Shown here: positions 21,929 through 26,195 of the stretch, piece after piece | Layout of the letters: each line of letters starts with the position of its first letter | Position numbering within the stretch: position 1 is the stretch's first letter | DNA from: Cesiribacter sp. | GTDB taxonomy: Bacteria > Bacteroidota > Bacteroidia > Cytophagales > Cyclobacteriaceae | Assembly (NCBI GenBank): GCA_030147305.1 | Contig: JASLAE010000177.1 | Coordinates: 1-26,195 of the forward strand | DNA: 26,195 bases | Direction: 5' to 3' | Program-made: the position numbers and the translations under genes | The notes under the pieces: generated by a model | The model's database searches: none | Told to the model about the DNA's origin: nothing | What the model saw: the letters and a program-made list of their open reading frames with translations, nothing else

Positions 21929-22753
21929 ATGAGCTTTATAAAATTATTTGAGTCGTTCGGAACTGAACAGCGGACGGCCGATGAAAAAGATACTTTTGTA
22001 TCACGGAAAGAGGCATTTCGTAAGATGGGCAGGTTTGCTAAAACTGCTGCCGTTACTGCCCTACCCCTTGGCATCTTAACTGCCATGCCTAAAATGGCAT
22101 TTGCCCGTGGCAAGCAGGCACATGATGTTTTAAACTTTGCGCTTACCCTGGAGCACCTGGAGTACCGCTTTTACCAAACAGCTATTGAGCGTATGGTAAT
22201 TCCTATGGAAGATCGCCCTATTTTCATGAAAATAAGAGATCATGAGCGGGCACACGTAGAGCTGTTACAGTCGGTAATCGAATCTTTGGGCGAGACCCCA
22301 GTGGCAGAGCCTGAATTTGATTTTACTGCAGGCGGCATCTTCCCGGATCCATTCATCACCGGTCCTCAAAATTACCAGGTATTCCTGGCCTTATCACAAG
22401 GTTTTGAAGATACCGGCGTGCGTGCTTATAAAGGACAGGCAGGCAACCTGATCGACAATGATGATCTATTGACTGCTGCACTCCGGATTCACTCCGTAGA
22501 AGCACGTCATGCTGCACAGGTACGTACCATGCGCGGCATGAAAGGCTGGATCACCATGGAAGATTATGATGGTCTGAATGGTTTCAACGACGCTACCAGA
22601 GCCATCTATGCCGGTGAAGACAATAAAACTCACCTGGATATTTTTGTACCTGAAGTGACTCCTATTGATCCTTTGGCCATAGAAGAAGCCTGGGATGAGC
22701 CACTGAGCAAAGAGCAGGTGCTTGCAATTGTTGCGCCTTTCATTGTAGGTTAA
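21929..22753 (+). CDS. Exported ferritin-like (PF13668) protein
   Basis: A 274-residue paralogue of the ferritin-like half of the gene before it. The N-terminus has SRKEAFRKMGRFAK followed by a hydrophobic stretch and AFA (cleavage near A59); this could be a non-canonical Tat signal with a Lys for one Arg. The ferritin-like domain spans about 62-215, with candidate ligands E75/E78, E106-x-x-H109 (DHERAH), E160 and E191-x-x-H194 (SVEARHA). The SVEARHA motif is identical in both proteins. A C-terminal extension of about 60 residues ends in EQVLAIVAPFIVG, echoing the EVLAAAGPFIATE end of its partner. The pair may form a hetero-complex at the inner membrane or periplasm (inference). It ends at a strong terminator. 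Confidence 0.9.
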   Translation: MSFIKLFESFGTEQRTADEKDTFVSRKEAFRKMGRFAKTAAVTALPLGILTAMPKMAFARGKQAHDVLNFALTLEHLEYRFYQTAIERMVIPMEDRPIFMKIRDHERAHVELLQSVIESLGETPVAEPEFDFTAGGIFPDPFITGPQNYQVFLALSQGFEDTGVRAYKGQAGNLIDNDDLLTAALRIHSVEARHAAQVRTMRGMKGWITMEDYDGLNGFNDATRAIYAGEDNKTHLDIFVPEVTPIDPLAIEEAWDEPLSKEQVLAIVAPFIVG

Positions 22754-22771
22754 TTAATAAACCAACAGATC

Positions 22772-22808
22772 AAAAAAGCCCTCCTGTAATTTACAGGAGG
22801 GCTTTTTT
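22772..22808. terminator. Bidirectional intrinsic terminator
   Basis: A perfect 18-base dyad (22772-22789 and 22791-22808) with GC core GCCCTCCTG, and A and T tracts at the base. It closes the ferritin-like operon and the convergent regulator gene. Confidence 0.9.
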
Positions 22809-22840
22809 ATGCATAAAATATTTTTTTGCGTTCCGGCAGC

Positions 22841-23314
22841 TTACTGCTTACGGTTATCATACCACTTCTGCACCAGCAGCGGGAGCTCCCTTTCCAGATA
22901 TTCACTAAAATCAATCACTTCCTTTAGTTTTTGGTTGAAGCTATCTGTTTCGGGTGTGCGCTGCTTGAGCACTTTTTTCAGGAGGGCATTGCCCCGAAAC
23001 ATACTATCCATATGCCTTTGCACCTCTTTTTCCCAGCTGCCCAGCCTGGTCCGGAAGTAACGCTTCCGATCGCCTGGCAGGGTAATATATTCGATGCGCA
23101 GGATAGAGAGTAGAAAATTTAAGGCATAGCTGGTGGCACTTTTGCTTAAGTTAAGGGCTTCTCTTATTTCATCGAAAGTAAGTTCTGTTTTGTCGGCAAC
23201 TATCAGCAGGGCCATAATGCGCGCTGCGGCAGGCTGCAAACCTGTCTTTTCATGAAATACACCCAGTTCCTCTATAAGTTCTTTTTGTTCTTCGGTTAGC
23301 TTAAGCTCATCCAT
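22841..23314 (-). CDS. GbsR/MarR-family winged-helix transcriptional regulator
   Basis: A 157-residue DNA-binding protein. I use the ATG at 23314 (MDELKLTEEQ); the frame opens at a TTG at 23332 with six extra hydrophobic residues. The winged helix covers about 25-100: PAAARIMALLIVADKTELTF, then the recognition region ALNLSKSATSYALNFL, then a wing with ITLPGDRKRYFRTRLG. A C-terminal helical stretch (about 100-157) would be the dimer interface. This is the GbsR-like layout, in which regulators often control osmoprotectant or transport genes. Its target is not shown; the nearby ACP-like and RND genes are candidates. It has a well formed promoter. Confidence 0.87.
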   Translation of the reverse strand: MDELKLTEEQKELIEELGVFHEKTGLQPAAARIMALLIVADKTELTFDEIREALNLSKSATSYALNFLLSILRIEYITLPGDRKRYFRTRLGSWEKEVQRHMDSMFRGNALLKKVLKQRTPETDSFNQKLKEVIDFSEYLERELPLLVQKWYDNRKQ

Positions 23315-23348
23315 AGCAAATAATAAAATCAAAGCAGGGCAGTAGGGC

Positions 23349-23380
23349 CAAAGGTATTAATTTAACCCAATCACCTAAAA
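23349..23380 (-). promoter_or_regulatory. Candidate promoter for the GbsR-type regulator
   Basis: On the minus strand TTTT (23380-23377), 20 bases, then a perfect -7 box TACCTTTG (23356-23349). It ends 34 bases before the ATG. It suggests that the regulator is transcribed separately from the ACP-like gene. Confidence 0.45.
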
Positions 23381-23421
23381 TTCAACAATGTATTCTGTTG
23401 AGGGCTCAACCCTGCTTTAGT

Positions 23422-23673
23422 TTAGGCTGCTGCCTGTGTGTAAACAAAACGGGCCAGACCTGTTACAGTTTCTACGGGCACATGATCCGGAATGGTAATA
23501 TGGTATTTTTTTTCCACTTCCAGAATAAGATTTACCACATCCAGCTGATCGAGCCCCAGCTCCTGCAGGTTGTCCTTGACCAAAATTGCAGATTTATGTA
23601 CGCCTTTGGTTTTGCTGATGATGCCTGTAAGCGTAGCGACAATGGTTGGGTAAGCATAATGCATAGTCATCAT
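23422..23673 (-). CDS. Acyl-carrier-protein-like protein lacking the phosphopantetheine serine
   Basis: An 83-residue acidic protein with the ACP fold pattern: helix 1 (about 9-22), a loop, helix 2 beginning at LDQLDVVNLILEVEKKY (41-57), then ITIPDHVPVETVTGLARFVYTQ. In ordinary ACPs the helix-2 start is D-S-L, where serine carries 4'-phosphopantetheine. Here the codons read GAT CAG CTG GAT, so Gln43 replaces that serine, and a holo form is not expected by the usual route. Function is therefore open: a structural or regulatory ACP mimic, or a decayed carrier protein. The reading frame is intact with two alternative ATGs (23673, 23670). It sits between an RND pump gene and a GbsR-type regulator. 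Confidence 0.82.
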   Translation of the reverse strand: MMTMHYAYPTIVATLTGIISKTKGVHKSAILVKDNLQELGLDQLDVVNLILEVEKKYHITIPDHVPVETVTGLARFVYTQAAA

Positions 23674-23700
23674 TGTTTATGTTATTGCAAGTGATACAAG

Positions 23701-23738
23701 CAAGGATAATGCCTGTTTGACGCTGAGGCCAAACAGGC
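23701..23738 (-). promoter_or_regulatory. Candidate promoter of the ACP-like gene overlapped by an inverted repeat
   Basis: On the minus strand TTTG (23733-23730), 21 bases, then TATCCTTG (23708-23701), five of six fixed -7 positions. It ends 27 bases before the ATG. The inverted repeat GCCTGTTTG/CAAACAGGC (23711-23719 and 23730-23738, 10-base spacer) overlaps the -33 box and the spacer, a typical repressor position. It could also be read as a hairpin after the RND gene, but no T run follows on the minus strand. Confidence 0.42.
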
Positions 23739-23771
23739 GCTTTATCTCTTAGTTTATTCAATACTTGTTGT

Positions 23772-26195
23772 TCAGGCATGTACATGCTGAAGCCTGGCTT
23801 CTTCCAGCTCGGCAGTTTCATGCTCCAGTTCTTCAGGTGTTTTATCGATCAATTCAATCTTTGTCTGTTTGTCGAGGCCAAATTTAGCCAGGATGCGATC
23901 AAACAGATAGTAAATGACCGGCACCACGATGAGTGTTAAGAACATGGAGCTGGTCAAACCACCAATCAGCGCCCAGGCCAGTCCATTTTTCCACTCAGCT
24001 CCCGCGCCGCTGGCCAATGCAATGGGCAACATACCAATCACCATCGCGAGGGTGGTCATCAGAATTGGGCGGAACCGGATACGCACAGCTTCGTCCAGGG
24101 CTTTTTTCACTTCAATACCCTCCTTCTTCAGGTTATTGGTAAAGTCTACCACCAGAATGGCATTCTTGGCGACCAGACCTATGAGCATGATAATACCCAG
24201 GATTGAGAAGATGCTCAGCGTAGAGGCCGATAGCGCCAGCGCCAGCAGCGCACCAATAATCGCCAGCGGAATAGAGAACAATACCACCAGCGGGTATATG
24301 TAGCTGTCGTACAGGCCTACCATGATCAGGTACACAAAAATAAGCGCAGCCAGCAGGGCAGTGCCCAGTGAACCAAAGCCTTCGGACTGGTTTTTAAGGT
24401 CGCCACCATAGCTTACAGTTACCGCTTCAGGAAGCTCCAGCTTACCAATACGCTCCTGGATTTCGGCACCCACAGAACCCGATGGGCGGCCTACCACCTG
24501 CGAATTTACAGATACAGCAGCTACCCGGTCCTGCCGCTCCAGTTTGGAGGGACCAGACGACTGGACAATATCTGCAAACTGCCCCAGGCGAATAATTTCA
24601 CCCCTGTTGTTCACAAAGCTTAAGTTGCTGATGTCGGCAATGTTTTGGCGATTGAACTGGTCCAGGCGTATGTTGATGTCGTAATCGTTGTTCTGGCCGC
24701 GGAACTGCGCATCGGTGTTGCCGTTGAAAGCCGTTTGCATGCCGGCACCTACTACTTCCAGGGAGAGGCCCAACTGCGCCATCTTATCACGATCTACAGA
24801 TACGGCAATTTCAGGATTACCTTCTTCTACCGATTTCTTTACTTCAGCCGTTCCCTGAACCTGCTCTACCTCAGCCATTACTTTGTCAGAAGCCAGCATA
24901 AGCTCTTCCAGATTAGCACCCGACAGAATTACCTGAATAGGCGCCTGGTTAGCTCCGCCAACCATGCTTACAGGTATGGCACTGATTTTAACACCTGGAA
25001 TGGTCTCTTCCAGGGCAATTTTTACCTTGCGAGAAAACTCACTCGTGTTAAAATCCCGCTCAACAGGCTCCACCAGACCAACGCTCACCTCAGCAAGGTA
25101 GGCGGTATTCTGTCCAGCCTGCGCCGATCCGGTGGTGCCAATGGTGGTAAAGAGCTTGGTAACTTCCGGAAACTGCTGCAGGTACTCCTCTACCTGCCGG
25201 GTAGCAAAGTTGGTTTGCTCTACTGTTGCGTTCTTGGGCAGCTCCAGCTGCACAATAAACTCGCCCCGGTCGCCGGCGCTTACAAACTCACTGCCAATAA
25301 AGCCAGTCGGTATTAAGGCAACAGAAGCCACAAACATCACTACAGTAGTAAGCAGTACAATGGTTTTATGGCTGAAAGACCAGGTGAGTGCACTTGAAAA
25401 GCCTTCAATCACACGGTCCAGGAAACGCTCGAAGCCCAGGATCATTCTGCCAAAGAAGTTCTTGTCAGACAGGTGCTCCAGCTTAGAGAAGCGACTTGCC
25501 AGCAGCGGAATGAGGGTAAAAGCCACAAACAAGCTCAGCATGGTAGAAATGGCTACGACTACCGAGAACTGGCGTAAAATATCTGATACCAGTCCTGTAG
25601 AAAGCGCAATGGGGACAAACACCACCACAATTACCAGTGTAATGGAAGTAACGGTTGCCATAATCTCACGAATACCATCATAGGCTGCCTGTGCAGGCTT
25701 TTTACCCATCTCCATGTGGCGGTAAATGTTCTCGATTACCACAATGGCATCGTCTACCAGAATACCTACTACCAGCGAAAGGCCCAGCAGGGTCATCAGG
25801 TTAAGCGAGTAGCCCAGCAGGCTAATGGCAATAAAGGTCGCGATCAGGGAAGCCGGAATAGAGATCATAACGATCAGGGCATTGCGCAGCGAGTGCAGGA
25901 AAAGCAGCATCACCACCGCTACCAAGATAATAGCCAGGAAAAGGTCATGGATAACAGCATCGGCAGCTTCCAGGGTAAACACGGAGCTGTCTTTGGCAAT
26001 CACAAAAGACAAGCCTTGTTCGGCATAAACCTGCTCAAGCTTTGCCAGCGCCTGCTGGCTCAGTGCACTCACTTCCACGGCATTGGCATCAGATTGCTTC
26101 TGGATGCTCAGGCCAATGGAATTCTGTCCGTTTACGCGTGTAATTACCTCGGTATCCTTTTCGGCATCCTGCACATCAGCGACATCTGCCAGCCG
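23772..26195 (-). CDS. RND efflux transporter permease, HAE1/AcrB-like (N-terminus outside window)
   Basis: Inner-membrane proton-driven pump subunit of tripartite efflux systems. The window holds 807 residues plus the stop codon; the frame runs open to the window edge (RLADVADVQDAEK), and a GTG at 26174 is not a real start. Comparison with AcrB suggests that about 260 N-terminal residues are missing. The TM4 aspartates appear as VDDAIVVIENI (partial residues 148-149, like AcrB D407/D408) and the TM10 lysine as LVAKNAILVVDF (residue 677, like K940), so the proton relay is intact. The second porter loop (about 280-570) and six C-terminal TM helices follow, then a charged tail of about 40 residues rich in Glu. 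The membrane-fusion and outer-membrane partners would lie beyond the window. Substrate cannot be read. Confidence 0.93.
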   Translation of the reverse strand, partial: RLADVADVQDAEKDTEVITRVNGQNSIGLSIQKQSDANAVEVSALSQQALAKLEQVYAEQGLSFVIAKDSSVFTLEAADAVIHDLFLAIILVAVVMLLFLHSLRNALIVMISIPASLIATFIAISLLGYSLNLMTLLGLSLVVGILVDDAIVVIENIYRHMEMGKKPAQAAYDGIREIMATVTSITLVIVVVFVPIALSTGLVSDILRQFSVVVAISTMLSLFVAFTLIPLLASRFSKLEHLSDKNFFGRMILGFERFLDRVIEGFSSALTWSFSHKTIVLLTTVVMFVASVALIPTGFIGSEFVSAGDRGEFIVQLELPKNATVEQTNFATRQVEEYLQQFPEVTKLFTTIGTTGSAQAGQNTAYLAEVSVGLVEPVERDFNTSEFSRKVKIALEETIPGVKISAIPVSMVGGANQAPIQVILSGANLEELMLASDKVMAEVEQVQGTAEVKKSVEEGNPEIAVSVDRDKMAQLGLSLEVVGAGMQTAFNGNTDAQFRGQNNDYDINIRLDQFNRQNIADISNLSFVNNRGEIIRLGQFADIVQSSGPSKLERQDRVAAVSVNSQVVGRPSGSVGAEIQERIGKLELPEAVTVSYGGDLKNQSEGFGSLGTALLAALIFVYLIMVGLYDSYIYPLVVLFSIPLAIIGALLALALSASTLSIFSILGIIMLIGLVAKNAILVVDFTNNLKKEGIEVKKALDEAVRIRFRPILMTTLAMVIGMLPIALASGAGAEWKNGLAWALIGGLTSSMFLTLIVVPVIYYLFDRILAKFGLDKQTKIELIDKTPEELEHETAELEEARLQHVHA

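Noticed and set aside
23711..23738. Inverted repeat as a terminator of the RND gene
   Set aside because: No T run follows in the minus direction and the repeat overlaps a better supported promoter; kept as a candidate operator instead.
24645..25316. Plus-strand open frame of 223 codons opposite the RND gene
   Set aside because: Lies entirely antisense to strongly recognisable RND coding sequence; its translation shows no domain and is explained by codon bias of the real gene.
26175..26195. GTG at 26174 as the start of the RND gene
   Set aside because: The frame continues open to the window edge with RND-like sequence, and the protein would lack about 260 essential N-terminal residues.
1..26195. 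CRISPR array, tRNA/rRNA, insertion sequence or phage genes
   Set aside because: No regularly spaced short repeats, cloverleaf, transposase, integrase or phage structural protein was seen on either strand.

Overview
The window looks like chromosomal DNA of a Bacteroidota bacterium, most likely of the order Cytophagales. The reasons are: two very large secreted proteins ending in type IX secretion (T9SS, Por) C-terminal sorting domains; four SusE/SusF-like repeats on a GH13 amylase; a DUF1543 protein; several candidate promoters resembling the Bacteroidota housekeeping consensus (TTTG, about 19-21 bases, TAnnTTTG); and a general lack of Shine-Dalgarno sequences. Base composition looks even throughout. 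I saw no mobile element, tRNA, rRNA or CRISPR.

Layout. 1-4477: an AlaA-type aminotransferase (minus) diverges from a lipoprotein-like M1 aminopeptidase (plus), which ends at a strong hairpin shared with the next, convergent gene. 4533-9956: a 1807-residue secreted GH13 amylase (minus) with four N-terminal starch-binding-type repeats, CBM48, a complete catalytic triad, three copies of another beta-type domain, two FnIII domains and a T9SS tail. 10296-13191: a DUF1543 protein (minus), a YflT/DUF2382 stress protein (plus) and an N-terminally anchored low-complexity protein (minus), the last two separated by a 222-base spacer bracketed by terminators. 13565-15660: a repair block on the minus strand, msrB then ada then alkB; ada and alkB are 29 bases apart and share a candidate promoter. 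15765-20561: a 1598-residue secreted esterase/hydrolase with FnIII, PA14 and a duplicated domain of about 170 residues, plus a T9SS tail.

20922-22753: a two-gene plus-strand operon of exported ferritin-like proteins (PF13668, desiccation-related PCC13-62 type); the first is a predicted Tat lipoprotein with an FnIII domain inserted before the ferritin-like fold. 22841-26195: minus-strand genes for a GbsR/MarR-type regulator, an acyl-carrier-protein-like protein that lacks the phosphopantetheine serine, and an RND efflux pump whose N-terminal part lies outside the window.

How they fit: two genes serve extracellular polymer use (amylase, esterase). Several serve stress tolerance: msrB against methionine oxidation, ada and alkB against alkylation, the DUF2382 protein in general stress, and the ferritin-like pair possibly in desiccation or oxidative stress. 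The most unusual items are the serine-less ACP with an inverted repeat over its candidate promoter beside a MarR-type regulator, the FnIII-ferritin fusion, and the duplicated unidentified domain in the esterase.
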